From contig JAXCGZ010005664.1 in the NCBI GenBank assembly GCA_037179515.1, positions 218,501-282,500 of the forward strand: a stretch of 64,000 nt of DNA. Direction: 5' to 3'. Shown piece after piece: positions 40,558 through 51,900 of this stretch; within the stretch, counting starts at the first letter, position 1, and the number at the start of each line of letters is the position of its first letter. The position numbers and the translations under genes were made by a program. Below the pieces are notes generated by a model that worked only from the letters and a program-made list of their open reading frames with translations, searched no databases and was not told the DNA's origin. The stretch is from Halocaridina rubra (taxonomy: Eukaryota; Arthropoda; Malacostraca; Decapoda; Atyidae).

Positions 40558-40566
40558 CTCCCCCAT
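40558..40566 (-). other. Polypurine tract of LTR-2
   Basis: Reads ATGGGGGAG on the minus strand, immediately before the 3' LTR start TGTGTAGG. Confidence 0.65.
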
Positions 40567-41700
40567 GAATTTGAATTCAACAACAAAACCGACTGGGAGG
40601 ATGCCTCATCCTACCACTTCTCCGCGGGGCTACAGCCTGCCCCTACAGTTCATCTCCCGTGTGGTGTTCACTCGCTGAACAGTCAGTGTCACTCTCACTG
40701 AATCCTATCAGCAGAGGCTCATCATCCTCACTTCCGCTTCCCAGTCTCTCTGACCTCTCATCTGTGCTCACAGCGCAATGCCTGAGATCCTCAACATGTT
40801 GGGGTATGCCATCCACTTCTGCTGCTTGGGGAGAGATCAGTTTTGTTACTCTGCCACACTTGAACTTTTTGAAACACCTTTTTGGGGGGCCCTTAACCTA
40901 CACCTCCTCCCCTACCTTGTACTGGCAATTGTCACCTGCATCCTGCTCCTCGACCTCATCTACTCCCTTGATTCTTGCTGAATACTTGTGAACCACATTA
41001 ATGGGTGCAGTGTTCTCATTCACATCATCCAACGGAGTTTTGTTGTACAAATATGCAGCTTCTTTTATATCACAGCGAGTTCTGGCAGCTATCCTCTTGA
41101 TCGACCGATGAACTCTCTTGACTATACTATTACCTTCTGGAACATATGCACAGTGAAACTGCAAACTACACCCCCACTTGCTGACAAAATCCTTGAACCT
41201 TTGACTCCTAAAAATTGCTGCATTGTCAGTCAAGATCTCTTGAGGGGGCCCATATTCACAAAATACCCGTGCTAATAACCGTATCATGGTCTCACAATCC
41301 TTATAACGCAGTTCATGCCACAAAGTGAAGCAACTTGGGCCACAGTCAATTAGGGCGAGGTAGTGTTTTTCCATTGAAGTGTGTTACATCCAATCTCAAC
41401 AGTCCCCATACATCTGGCACACTCTGACTACCATGTGTCCACTTTTGAGAGGCAGGATCTATACTGCTGCACACCTCACAATTCCTAACAACTTCCTGAA
41501 TTTGCTTGCGGGCAACATGTGGATGCACCCTCCTAGCAAAGTAAATTGTTCATTCCACGCCAGGATGACCCATATTCTGATGAATGTCTCTTATCTTGTC
41601 TGGCTCAGGACAGTTTGCCACAGTGCACACATCACCATTCTGATGACAACCACCAGTTGGGTACCCGTGTCAAAGCATCCGCAAGTTTGCATTTGCTAGG
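40567..41700 (-). pseudogene. LTR-2 integrase and pol C-terminus
   Basis: Reading leftward: ADALTRVPNWWL, the usual RNase H/integrase spacer, near 41670. Next is the zinc-binding part IHQNMGHPGV with NCEVCSS (H-x-H-x-C-x2-C), broken by one stop. The core (41528-40898) has LDVTHFNG, ALIDCG, EILTDNAAIFRSQ (second Asp), and GNSIVKRVHRSIKR, where the catalytic Glu of the usual VER is Lys. The tail ends with a segment reading EVDGIPQHVEDLRH near 40800, typical of Gypsy-like pol ends. Integration strand transfer would not work with this Lys. Confidence 0.8.
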
Positions 41701-41771
41701 TATTAGCTCTAGGCTCAACTCTGTGTTATACTCTTCCTTCAGCTGGGTTATGACTTCCAATCTTCTTCGGA

Positions 41772-42062
41772 TTAGCATCTCACTTGCTGCTTTGTCTTCA
41801 GCCTTGCTTTGCTAGTCAGCGCGTCAGTTAACCAGCGATAGACAGTAGAAGAATCAGTTTTTAACTGTATCTTCTTCATATTCCATGATAGAGCCACGTT
41901 AAGCCCTCGAATAACAACCTCTAACTCTGCCATGTTTATGTGCTTGCTATCTGACTCCCTCAACCATGATCCATTCTCTATAGTCATTCCATTCATCTGC
42001 AAAACCACGCCAATAGCTAATGAGCTCATATCAACCCACAGATCCGCCTCGGCACCTTCCAC
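41772..42062 (-). pseudogene. LTR-2 RNase H
   Basis: 97 codons. LWVDMSSLAIGVVLQ (first Asp), KHINMAELEVVIRGLN (Glu) and LKTDSSTVYRWL (second Asp) keep the order of the retroelement RNase H active site. It follows RT with one frame break at about 42060. Confidence 0.8.
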
Positions 42063-42903
42063 ATTCCATGAGCCGGATCGTTTTTATCAAATCCACGATA
42101 GATCTCCTCCAACATGACACAAACATACTCCTCTCTGATCTTGTCATCCCATCTTACACTATGAGTATTCGCCACTCTTTTAAGGTAAGAGGCAGCCAAT
42201 ATCAACCATCTGCAAACTGGCAAATGTCCAGTCAACTGACTACAAATTGAAAATATCACTCTCCTGGTCAGTACATTCAGTATTCCTTCTAACTTACTGT
42301 CTCTGCACCAGTTGAGCTGGCCCTTTTTTTCTGGATCACCCTGTACCCTCATGCCTAGAACACGCCCCCCGGCTGATACATTCTCAGGGCTCTTACACGC
42401 CAAACCCCACTTTTGCAGATGCTTAATGACTCGACTACATGCCATACCACTTTCATCCACATAAATGTCATCCAAACAAGCTGATGTGTGTTGCTTGTTC
42501 TCAGGTTCCTGATCAAACACCACTGTCAAATTCCTGACATTATTAGTGGTGCAATGTTCAACCCGAACCCAAGCCACATTAAGTAGTACCTCGTTACTTT
42601 AAACATCACTGTCTGAATTGCCCACAGACTCTCGTCCACATGAATCTGCGAATACGCCTTCCTCAAATCAACTATGGCTGTATTGTTCCCCATCTTCTGC
42701 CAAGCCTTCATTTTGTCCTGACACACATCTGCCTTACTGGTAAAAGCATCCATGTAAGACTTCAGCTCACTGTAATCGAGTACCGGCCGCACTTTTTTCT
42801 TGTTCATCTGGTTTACTGCCATGAGAGATATTAAGCAATGAGGGGGGCCATGTTTTTGCTTATTGTGCGGCACAAGCCATCCATCCTTAATCCATTGTGC
42901 CAA
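42026..42903 (-). pseudogene. LTR-2 reverse transcriptase
   Basis: Two overlapping frames. 42903-42526: WIKDGWLVPHNK, PHCLISLMAVNQMNKKKVRP, palm motif VDLRKAYSQIHVDES. 42577-42026: CLDDIYVDES (the xxDD active site), then HLQKWGLACKSPENVSAGGR. Fingers, palm and thumb are all present; one frameshift lies near 42540. Homology is by motif only. Confidence 0.85.
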
Positions 42904-42906
42904 TTC

Positions 42907-43430
42907 CTACACATCCTCTTCTTGAACATGTCGTGGGACTTCATACTCTGCCGTTGTGTTCTTAAGATTAGGTTCCTTTCCCTCCAAACATAACCAAGTA
43001 ACTGCCCAATGACATCCATCAAACACTGCTTTGAAGTCCCTCTTGTCTACCACTACGACTGGCTTTTCTTCCCTATGAACAGACATACCCACCAAAGACT
43101 CAGATCTATCTCCTAGTGTCATCTTCTGGGTTGACTCTATAGTTACTCCCCCCAGTAACTCAATACCATTCATCCCCAGGATGAATCCAAAATTCAGCAG
43201 ACAACGATCAACGACTATCGCCTTCACTCTGGCCTCATTGCCACCATGACCTATGTTGACAAACCCCTCTCCTCTGCAGGGAACCTCGTGGTAACTAATC
43301 CTTGCCTACTCCAATCTCGACACAGCTATACATCTAGTACATCCACTGTCCACAAGCAGTCTTACCTTAATTCCATTTACAGTTATCTTAATCACCTGCA
43401 GTGCCATTTTCAATTCTTGGAGGAAGAAGC
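42907..43430 (-). pseudogene. LTR-2 protease region
   Basis: Near 43340 on the minus strand the sequence reads RLLVDSGCTRC, an aspartic protease active site (D-S-G). A stop follows shortly after. Frame 43227-42907 (VVVDKRDFKAVFDG and onward) connects protease to RT. Confidence 0.65.
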
Positions 43431-43431
43431 T

Positions 43432-43661
43432 GGAGCTCCTTCTGGCTAGTACAGTGGTAACGCGCTGGCCTCACATTCGCGAGGTCGACAGATCGGTTCC
43501 CGTTCAGGACCGAGAGTTTAAACTGTTTACTGGGAAGGTCACTGCTGTGGCTGAACACTACAGTGGGGGGTTGGGGCTTGCACCGGCTGACTCCCGCCAG
43601 AGCAGGGGCGATGCCTCTGATAGGAGGGCTAAAACCGCAAACTTTAACTTTAACTTTTAAT
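43432..43661 (+). mobile_element. SINE-1 copy 2, inserted in LTR-2
   Basis: Full-length looking: tRNA-like head (GGCTAGTACAGTGGTAACGC, B-box-like ATCGGTTCCCGTTC), unique middle, and a (TTTAAC)n-type tail (AACTTTAACTTTAACTTTTAA). It lies antisense in the gag/protease junction of LTR-2. The head is shared with 19605-19700. Start is uncertain by about 10 bp and no sure target duplication is seen. Confidence 0.78.
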
Positions 43662-44245
43662 GGATTCTCCGCATTGGAGTTTAAATCACTGTCTTTTGCA
43701 ATATGACCAGGTTTATTGCATCTATAATACACACAAGACTCATTAAATGTGAAAGATCTACTTTCTGACTCCGCATGCAAAGTCAACGGGCAATCATGAG
43801 CAAAGTGGTTTGGTTTTTCACAATTAAAACACAGTTGTGGTATTACCTTACGCTGAAAATCAGAACGTCATGATATCTTCTCTTTATCCATGTCTCCACC
43901 TCTACCAAAAAATACAGTGTCAGTATTAGAGTCCTCAGTCAGAAGTATTCTTGCCCTTTCTACAATCTGACTCAAGCCCAAATTCTCAATACGTGCGCCT
44001 GCCCTAAGTGCCTGTTTCACACGATCAGGTAATCCAGTAATAAAAGTGCACGACAATAGCTTCTCATTACTGCAGTCATACAGCGAGCTCAAATATTTCA
44101 AGTCGGCTAAATACATATCTACACTCACTCCTTCTCTGATTTGGTGCTTAGTGAAATTTTCATAAGCTGTAAATGAATCTAATCCGAATGCAGATATCAG
44201 TGTCTCTTTTACTGTTTCTGCATCATTGCCTAACTGCTGATACAC
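43662..44245 (-). pseudogene. LTR-2 gag with zinc knuckles
   Basis: Frame 44245-43868 is a gag capsid-like helical part (FLDSFTAYENF-like core: GLDSFTAYENFTKHQIREGV, then YLADLKYLSSLYD). Downstream, near 43835-43794, the minus strand reads CFNCEKPNHFAHDC, an intact C-x2-C-x4-H-x4-C knuckle. A second knuckle (YYRCNKPGHIAKDS, near 43725) has lost its first and last Cys. The SINE then interrupts the frame. Confidence 0.72.
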
Positions 44246-44477
44246 TGAAAAAGCGCTTCGGTCAACCGCAATGGGATAACCACCGTCGAATCACTAATTT
44301 TTCTAATCCTACACACTTGCTCGACTTTATCTAACCACTTGACGACGCCTTTACTGCCATCATACTCCTCTATTAACAGCAAATCTGTAGACTCCATTAT
44401 TAGCCTATTACTTACTAACCTATTCTCTCTTACACACGGCTTAAGCCTAGAGAGCTTGTGGAAAGAAATAACCTACA

Positions 44478-44928
44478 TGAAAAAAAACCTCAAACATAAA
44501 GTTTGTCCTCACCTCTCAGATCCGCAGGCAACTTGTCGATACTGGAAGGCCTAGGCTAAACAGCCTCAGACGTCAATAAACAGCAGACCGAAACTTTCTG
44601 GTAGGCTAATAGACCAAACTACATTGCAGCCAAATATCTATCTTTCCCAGTCCTAAAATACCCAACTTCTCTCCTAACGAGAAACACAAAGCCACAACCG
44701 CTTCCTAATAATAAGCAAGCAAATAAACCCATGTATTAATATACTAAAATAAATAGGAAATGAAATCAAGACGACTTATCCTCCAGACCTCATCACAACA
44801 ACAACAACAACCATAACAATGATGATCACGATGTTCACCGCACAGCTTTCTACCCTCTCTCCCAAAACTTCGACTTTATTCACATCAGGAAAAGCAGTCC
44901 ACCTCCCACTTATCGCCCTGCCTACACA
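44478..44928 (-). repeat. LTR-2, 5' LTR
   Basis: 451 bp with plus-strand TG start (TGAAAAAAAACC) and CA end (CCTACACA). No convincing tRNA primer site is seen just inside it. Confidence 0.85.
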
Positions 44929-45450
44929 GACCATAAATTTCAAAACATTTTCTTATCTATGCTCATTTGTGAATTCCTGTCTCTGGCTGCCAGTTTTTTA
45001 GGACAATGAGATATCTTGTTTCTCAGCTATTTTCTTCCCCCAAACCTACATTTATCATTATAAATAGTATATCAATGACTTTGCTCTTTGTTACAGTTTT
45101 TCATAACTCAATAAAAAAAAGAAACAATAATTAATAGGACCGTTTATGGACATGGAAAATAAAGTGCACATAAAGTGAGGTGTGGTCTGAGTTATGAGTG
45201 AGGGAGATGGAAACTGCCTTTGTTTTATGCCTCCCCCTTAAAGCCAAGTCAGTGGAAAGGGTTGCTAATTAGTTCATTCGGTAGAGACTGAGGAAACTTG
45301 AGCTCAACCAAGAAATAACTCCATTGGCGTAAATGTAACTTTATTTTAAAATAATATTTTTGTTCAAATGGATGCCAATGGCATCACGGTGCACTTAAGA
45401 CCCTAAAAATTTAAACATGCCATTGGCCTCACCGCACATGCGAGGTTTAA
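44929..45450. other. Spacer without recognised features
   Basis: About 520 bp between LTR-2 and an old LINE-A copy. No open frame of note, no repeat end, no RNA. Confidence 0.5.
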
Positions 45451-46847
45451 GTTTGTTGTAATCGCCTTTTGGCTAGTTCCTCCTCATGTCCTTTCCATTG
45501 CCCCTACACTCAGGCAGAACATATTCAGTGATATACTCCATCAGCAACACACAGTTGTAAGTTTTTCTAATTGGTGGTTTATACTCAATATTGCCACTAT
45601 TCAACACATTATCTGTGAATACTAGTCGCCGTGGCTCAGTCGGTAGCGTCTCCGACTCTGAGGCGTCAGGTCGAGGGTTTGCGCCCCGTCACGGTCTGAG
45701 GTTAGCAAGGGCATGCACTCAGCGTAAGGATTACATCTGCCAAAACAAGTCCTTCGCAAGAAGGTAACCGTCCTAGCCCTTGGTAGATAAGGGAATCCGT
45801 GACGTAAAACCGGAACTAGATCAAGCAGTGATAGCTCATCCCAAGCCCTGGCCTTGGTTGGTTCCAGTATGTTGGTGTGGGAAATTTCCTTGTAAACAAT
45901 CTAGGAATATTGCCCCATAAGAATCTTCCTCAATCTGCAGGTCAAAAATTAGTTCAGTCTATCTCTCCATGATTAAAATCTCCCATAATCAATATCCTAC
46001 ACTTTCTCTCCCATGCTATGTTAACAACTGAGTTTATAACTTCAATAGTACCATTATGATTTTCCTCATAAACCTCTGGCCTTTGTCGATTTCCTGGTGG
46101 ATTTTTTTACAACAGCTATTATAATGCTCTCTGAACTAGTATTTATGTCAGCAATAAGATATTCCTTGGCTCACTTTATATAACAAAGTTTATTTCTTCA
46201 ACCTTTATGAGCAATGCTATTCCTCTACCAGTCCTCTCAGATCTGTCAACCCTCATTATTTTGAGGCCCTTAGGGAAAACTGTGACACTATTTATGTCTT
46301 CACTTAACTTAGTCTCTGTAATCACTACGATATCTGCCATATTGTCATGAATCGTAACCTTTAATTCTACTACCTTACCAGCTACTCCATCAGCATTTGT
46401 GTACAGCAACCATAATGAGGCCACATTCCTTGATTTCCTAGCATTATCTTCTTTATAACCCCTTTGAGTAAAAGAACCCTGAAACAAAAATTTTCCTTAT
46501 CTTCTTCACTAATTTAATCTTTCAACTTCTTGTACCAAACTTTTGAACATTTCCATCTCTTCCTGTGTTCTACTTGGTCTAATAAATACTGATCTGTATT
46601 CTGAAAGGGCTTTTATGTTTATGCCTTCATAAATATATCTTTACATGTTTCCCCACTCTCAAAGATTACTTTCATTACATTTGCCTTTCCCTCTTTAGAC
46701 TATTTACAAATTCGTTGAATGTTTACAATATCTCTCTAGACCACTAACAACTACTTTAAGCTTCTTTATCAGATCTAATACCCAAGCTTTATTATTTATT
46801 ATTTATACTGACTCTTGGGATTCACTTATGAATGAGATTACTGCTGA
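45451..46847 (-). mobile_element. LINE-A copy 12, old, 5' half only
   Basis: Linker (from about 45451), endonuclease and ORF1 C-terminal half; frame 46487-46176 reads LLYTNADGVAGKVVELKV-like endonuclease start. A SINE splits it (45626-45814). The slippery heptamer (GAA AAT TTT in the ORF1 frame, near 46490) survives despite age. The RT half is missing on the left. Confidence 0.8.
45626..45814 (+). mobile_element. SINE-2 (tRNA-derived) with 5-bp target duplication
   Basis: 189 bp. The head 45627-45695 has a clean A-box (TGGCTCAGTCGG), a B-box-like GGGTTTGCGCCCC, a loop reading ACTCTGA, and complementary acceptor bases CCGTG/CACGG. ACTAG flanks both sides (45621-45625 and 45815-45819). Removing the insert and one ACTAG restores the LINE-A endonuclease sequence. 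It differs from SINE-1. Confidence 0.85.
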
Positions 46848-49546
46848 AATTACCTAATTGTGCTTTGAGAAAAAGAGACCTATATTCGCAACTCCTCGTT
46901 TCCTGGCCAGTTCCATCTTTGTACTTATTGATACTTATCAGACTTGTCCATAAAATTATCAATTGAGATAGCATTATCTACCTCCATGCTTAGCAAATTT
47001 CAATCATCAACTATTCTTACACTAATATAATACTTCCTTACATCGTGTAAAGATGTTTTCTTACGAATCCTCATGCTCTGACCTCTAGTTCTAGAACCAG
47101 CCAAATCAAATATCGATCCCTATCCACTCTGTCAAAAATTTGAAGGAATTTTAAAAACGTTACCATATCCCCTCTCATTCTTCTAGCTTTGAATGATGGT
47201 GAGTCTAATTCCCTAACCCTCTTCTCATAACTGAGATTACAAATCTGCATGTATCTTTACTACTAGATATCTCTCATTCTCTGTCTCTTGAAGTTCTGAC
47301 CACTACTGTAGAGTATTTAGGTCTTCCTAAAGTTCATTATAATTTTATCGTTTTTTACTTTCTTCACAATGTTTACATCATCTGCAAACAAATTTAAGAA
47401 TAAATTTACAGATTCTAGCAGGTCATTTATGCATATAAGAAACAAAAGAAGCCTTAAAACTGAACCCTGTGGAACTCCACTACTAACTATTCTCCAGTCA
47501 TACAATGAGTGTCTTACTTTAATCCTCTGTTCCTTCCATTACAAGACATTTCCACCTATTATCGCCATTACTTGCTGCTTCTTAATAAGTCTCCAGTGTG
47601 GAACCATATCAAATGCTTTCTGAAAGTCTAGGAATATGCAATCTGCCCAACCCTCTCTTTCCTGTAAGATACGGCTAACTTCATTATAAAATTCTAATAA
47701 GTTTGTTACTGTTTATCTAATTCTCTGAAGTCATGTTGTTTCACTGACAAAAGTTGAAAGATTCCAAGTCAAAAGATATGTGCTTTCTTAGTAGCTTATC
47801 CACAACTTTTAAAACTATGCTAGTGAAGGAATCTGCCCTATAGTTTGGAGCTGTATCCCTCCTTTCCTTTTTGAAGATAGGTACCACATTCATTTGTTTC
47901 CAGCATCTTGGAATCACCCCAGATTCCAGGGACTTTTTAATTATGATGCAATTAGGTAATTACACAAACTACCGATATTGAATTAGCGCATTTCTTAAGT
48001 ACGTAAGGGGATACACCATCAGGACCAGTAGCTCTACGGGCATCTAACTCTATCAGTGCTTTAATACCTTTGTAACTGAAAAAATGATGTTCTCTAATAC
48101 CGGCCCATGAGCTCTTATCTCTGCAATCTAAGAGGGTGGAATATTTTCAGCTGTAAATACTAACTGAAAATTTTTGTTCAATTCTTCGCAGATCTCTTCG
48201 TCCATCTCAGTGATGCTTCCATACACTCTGTTGAACTTTAAAACTTGTTCTTAGAACTTCAGTTTTCCTCAGATAAAGCTGTGGAAAAGTTGGGGATTTT
48301 CTTTAGCCTTCCTGGTGATATCCCTTTCATAGTCTCTCTCTGCCTCTCTTCTTTTACTTAGGTAATAATTTTTTGTTCTTGTATAAGTCTGGCAAACTTT
48401 AATGGTTGTTTCTTCCTATACCATTTCCAGCATTTGTCTCTCTACTCCTAAGCTCTCTTACACTCGTTACTGAACCATATCTTTATGGCATGAATAACTC
48501 CTATTTTGGTGGAAGGTATGCAACAATTTACCATCTTCCCATATTCCTCATAAAAGATGTCGTAAATTTCTTGTACATATTTTTTCTTTTTAAATAAGGT
48601 CCTTCAGTCAATAATTGCAAAAAACTCATTAACATTAGTGTAATCTCCTTTTGAATAGCTCCTCTTTGTGTCCTTCTCAGCACCTCCACGTTCAGGCAAA
48701 ACATTTTCGATGATATACTCCATCAACAAGACACAGCGGTTACTCTTTCCTACTGGTGGTTCATTTTAATTTTTTTTTCAATATCTATCTGTGAATACTA
48801 GATGAAGCAGCAATGGGTCATCTCCATCCCTGGCCCTCTTTGGTTCCAGTATGTGTTGGTGTAGGAAATTCCCTTGTACGCAATCTAGGAATCTTGCCCC
48901 GAATGAGTCTCCCCCACTGTGTGGATCAAGATTTATCCCATCTCTCTCTCTATGATTAAAATCTCCCATAATAAAAAAAACCTAAATTTTCTCTCCCATG
49001 CAATATTAACAACCGAGATTATGACTTCAACAGTACCTACATAACTTTCTTCATAAACTTCTAGCCGATGTTGATCCCTTGATGGGTTATATACAATGGA
49101 TATTATAATGCTCTCTCCTATCCAGTATTTATGTGAGCAACAAGAAATTCCTTAAACTCACTTTCTAGAGCAAAGTTTATTTCGTCAACCTGAAATCTCT
49201 CACTTATGAGCAATGTTATCCCTCCACCTGTCCTCTAAGATCTTTCAACTTTTAATATTCTGAAGCCCTTAGGAAAAACTGTGACACTGTTTATGTCCTC
49301 ACTAAACTTAGTCTCTGTAAGTGCTAATATATCTCCCCTACTGTTGTGAATCCTATCCTTTAACTCTATTACATTACCAGCTACCCCATCATCATTTGTG
49401 TACAGCAATATTTTTGAGGCTACAATGATCTTTTATCATTATCTTCTTTATCTCCCTTTTGTCTGGAAGAGCTCTGAAACAAAGAAATTTCATCTCTTCT
49501 GCAGTTAACCCTCTAGCTTGTTGCAACAAGTTTTTGATCCTTCCCA

Positions 49547-49548
<2 letters not shown>
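46848..49548 (-). mobile_element. LINE-A copy 13, old, nearly full length
   Basis: Tail AATTACCTAATTGTGC, then RT remnants (47505-47317: SGVPQGSVLRLLLFLICIND and FADDVNIVKKV), linker, endonuclease (48969-48778: MGDFNHRERDGINLDPHSGG) and ORF1 edge. Many frameshifts. A 17-bp LINE-A tail in reverse orientation sits at 47949-47965. A (TG)n tract ends it at 49549. Confidence 0.85.
47949..47965 (+). mobile_element. LINE-A tail-only micro-insert, plus orientation
   Basis: CAATTAGGTAATTACAC replaces about 11 bp of the RT fingers coding sequence of copy 13 (ACTTAGTGCCA in other copies). It is the exact reverse complement of the first 17 bp of the copy 11 tail. Confidence 0.55.

Positions 49549-49612
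<64 letters not shown>
49549..49612. repeat. (TG)n microsatellite between LINE-A copies
   Basis: About 32 TG units, followed by AGATTACCTAATTG of copy 14. Confidence 0.95.
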
Positions 49613-49614
<2 letters not shown>

Positions 49615-50737
49615 ATTACCTAATTGTGTTTACGGGAAAGAGCCCAAAGCTCGTATCTTCCCGTCTCCTGATCGGTTCCATTTTATACTTAGTGATACTT
49701 ATCATACCTGTCCTTAAAACTATGCATTGAGATAGCATTAACTACCTCCTCGCTTAGCCAATTCCAATTATCAACTACTCTTACACTGAAAAAGTATTTC
49801 CTTACATCCTGCAAAGAAGTTTTCTTACGAAGCTTCAAACTATGACCTCTAGTTCTAGAGCCAGCCATATCAAAATATCGATCCCTATCCACTCTATCAT
49901 AACCATGAAGGAATTTAAAGACTGTCACCACATCCCCCTTCACTCTTCTAGCTTTGAGTGATGGTAAGTCTAATTCCCTCAGCCTCTCATCATAACTGAG
50001 ATTGCGTATTTCTGGCACCAGTTTTGTGGCATGTCTTTGAACTTTTTCAAGCTTAGCTATGTGCTCTTTCAAGTGCGGATTCCAAAAGGGGGCTGCATAT
50101 TCGAGTTTTGGCCTCACATAGCTTACATAAATATTTCTGAACATTTCCTTGTCCATGTGCCTGAAGGCTACCCTTACATTTGATAAGAATGCATATGCTG
50201 CCCTTACTATGCCATTTATATGTATTTCTGGAGACAAATCTGCCAGTATGTTTACTCCTAGATCTCTCTCATTTTCTGTCTCTTGAAGTTGTACTCCAGC
50301 CACCGAGTAGTCAAGCTTGGGCCTTCTTGCACTTGTACCCATTCTCATTACCTTACATTTTGAAGTATTGAATTTCATTAGCCACTTTTCTGACCACTCA
50401 TGCAGATTATTTAGATCCTCCTGAAGTTCTCTACCATTGTTCTCGTTTTTTACTTTCTTCACAATCTTTGCATCATCTGCAAACATATTCATGAATGAAT
50501 TTACAGACTCTGGTAGGTCATTTACATATACAAGGAACAAAAGTGGCCCTAACACTGAACCCTGTGGAACTCCACTACTAACTCTTCTCCATTCAGACAC
50601 TGAGTGTCTTACTCTAACCCTCTGTTCCCTTCCTTCTAAGTAAGTTTTTATCCATTCTAAAACATTTCCACCTATTCTAGCCATTGATTGCAGCTTCCTA
50701 ATAAGTCTCCCATGTGGAACAGTGTCAAACGCTTTCT
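49613..50737 (-). mobile_element. LINE-A copy 14, 5' truncated, tandem unit
   Basis: Frame 50684-49689 is open from just after RT motif A through motif B, FADD and the C-terminus (331 codons). The 5' end stops inside motif A at CGCTTTCT, followed by TG repeats and the tail of copy 15. First of the right-hand cluster with YVSYVRPKLEY. Confidence 0.92.
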
Positions 50738-50749
50738 GTGTGTGTGTGT

Positions 50750-51886
50750 GATTACCTAATTGTGATTACCTAATTGTGTTTACGGGAAAGAGCCCAAAGC
50801 CCGTATCTTCCCGTCTCCTGATCGGTTCCATTTTATACTTAGTGATACTTATCATACCTGTCCTTAAAACTATGCATTGAGATAGCATTAACTACCTCCT
50901 CGCTTAGCCAATTCCAATTATCAACTACTCTTACACTGAAGAAGTATTTTCTTACATCCTGCAAAGAAGTTTTCTTACGAAGCTTCAAACTATGACCTCT
51001 AGTTCTAGAGCCAGCCATATCAAAATATCGATCCCTATCCAGTCTATCATAACCATGAAGGAATTTAAAGACTGTCACCATATCCCCCCTCACTCTTCTA
51101 GCTTCGAGTGATGGTAAGTCTAATTTCCTCAGCCTCTCATCATAACTGAGATTGCGTATTTCTGGCACCAGTTTCGTGGCATGTCTTTGAACTTTTTCAA
51201 GCTTAGCTATGTGCTTTTTCAAGTGCGGATTCCAAAAGGGGGCTGCATATTCGAGTTTTGGCCTCACATAGCTTACATAAATATTTCTGAACATTTCCTT
51301 GTCCATGTGCCTGAAGGCTACCCTTACATTTGATAAGAATGCATATGCTGCCCTTACTATGCCATTTATATGTATTTCTGGAGACAAATCTGCCAGTATG
51401 TTTACTCCTAGATCTCTCTCATTTTCTGTCTCTTGAAGTTGTACTCCAGCCACCGAGTAGTCAAGCTTGGGCCTTCTTGCACTTGTACCCATTCTCATTA
51501 CCTTACATTTTGAAGTATTGAATTTCATTAGCCACTTTTCTGACCACTCATGCAGATTATTTAGATCCTCCTGAAGTTCTCTACCATTGTTCTCGTTTTT
51601 TACTTTCTTCACAATCTTTGCATCATCTGCAAACATATTCATGAATGAATTTACAGACTCTGGTAGGTCATTTACATATACAAGGAACAAAAGTGGCCCT
51701 AACACTGAACCCTGTGGAATTCCACTACTAACTCTTCTCCATTCAGACACTGAGTGTCTTACTCTAACCCTCTGTTCCCTTCCTTCTAAGTAAGTTTTTA
51801 TCCATTCTAAAACATTTCCACCTATTCTAGCCATTGATTGCAGCTTCTTAATAAGTCTCCCATGTGGAACAGTGTCAAACGCTTTC
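50750..51886 (-). mobile_element. LINE-A copy 15, 5' truncated, tandem unit
   Basis: Frame 51834-50839, 331 codons, nearly identical to copy 14 and truncated within one base of the same point, then about seven TG/GT units and the next tail. Shares ACACTGAACC (Asn-to-Ser-free variant GPNTEP on the antisense) with copy 14, so they derive from one another. Confidence 0.92.
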
Positions 51887-51900
51887 GTGTGTGTGTGTGT

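Larger units (their letters stand above)
40097..44928 (-). mobile_element. LTR-2: Ty3/Gypsy-type retrotransposon with both LTRs, decayed
   Basis: 4.8 kb on the minus strand. Domain order gag, protease, RT, RNase H, integrase is that of Ty3/Gypsy (also of BEL/Pao); the RT and pol C-terminus look Gypsy-like. A purine tract touches the 3' LTR. Several stops and frameshifts and a SINE insertion show it is dead. The LTRs differ much more than those of LTR-1, so it is older. No clear target duplication is seen. Confidence 0.85.
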
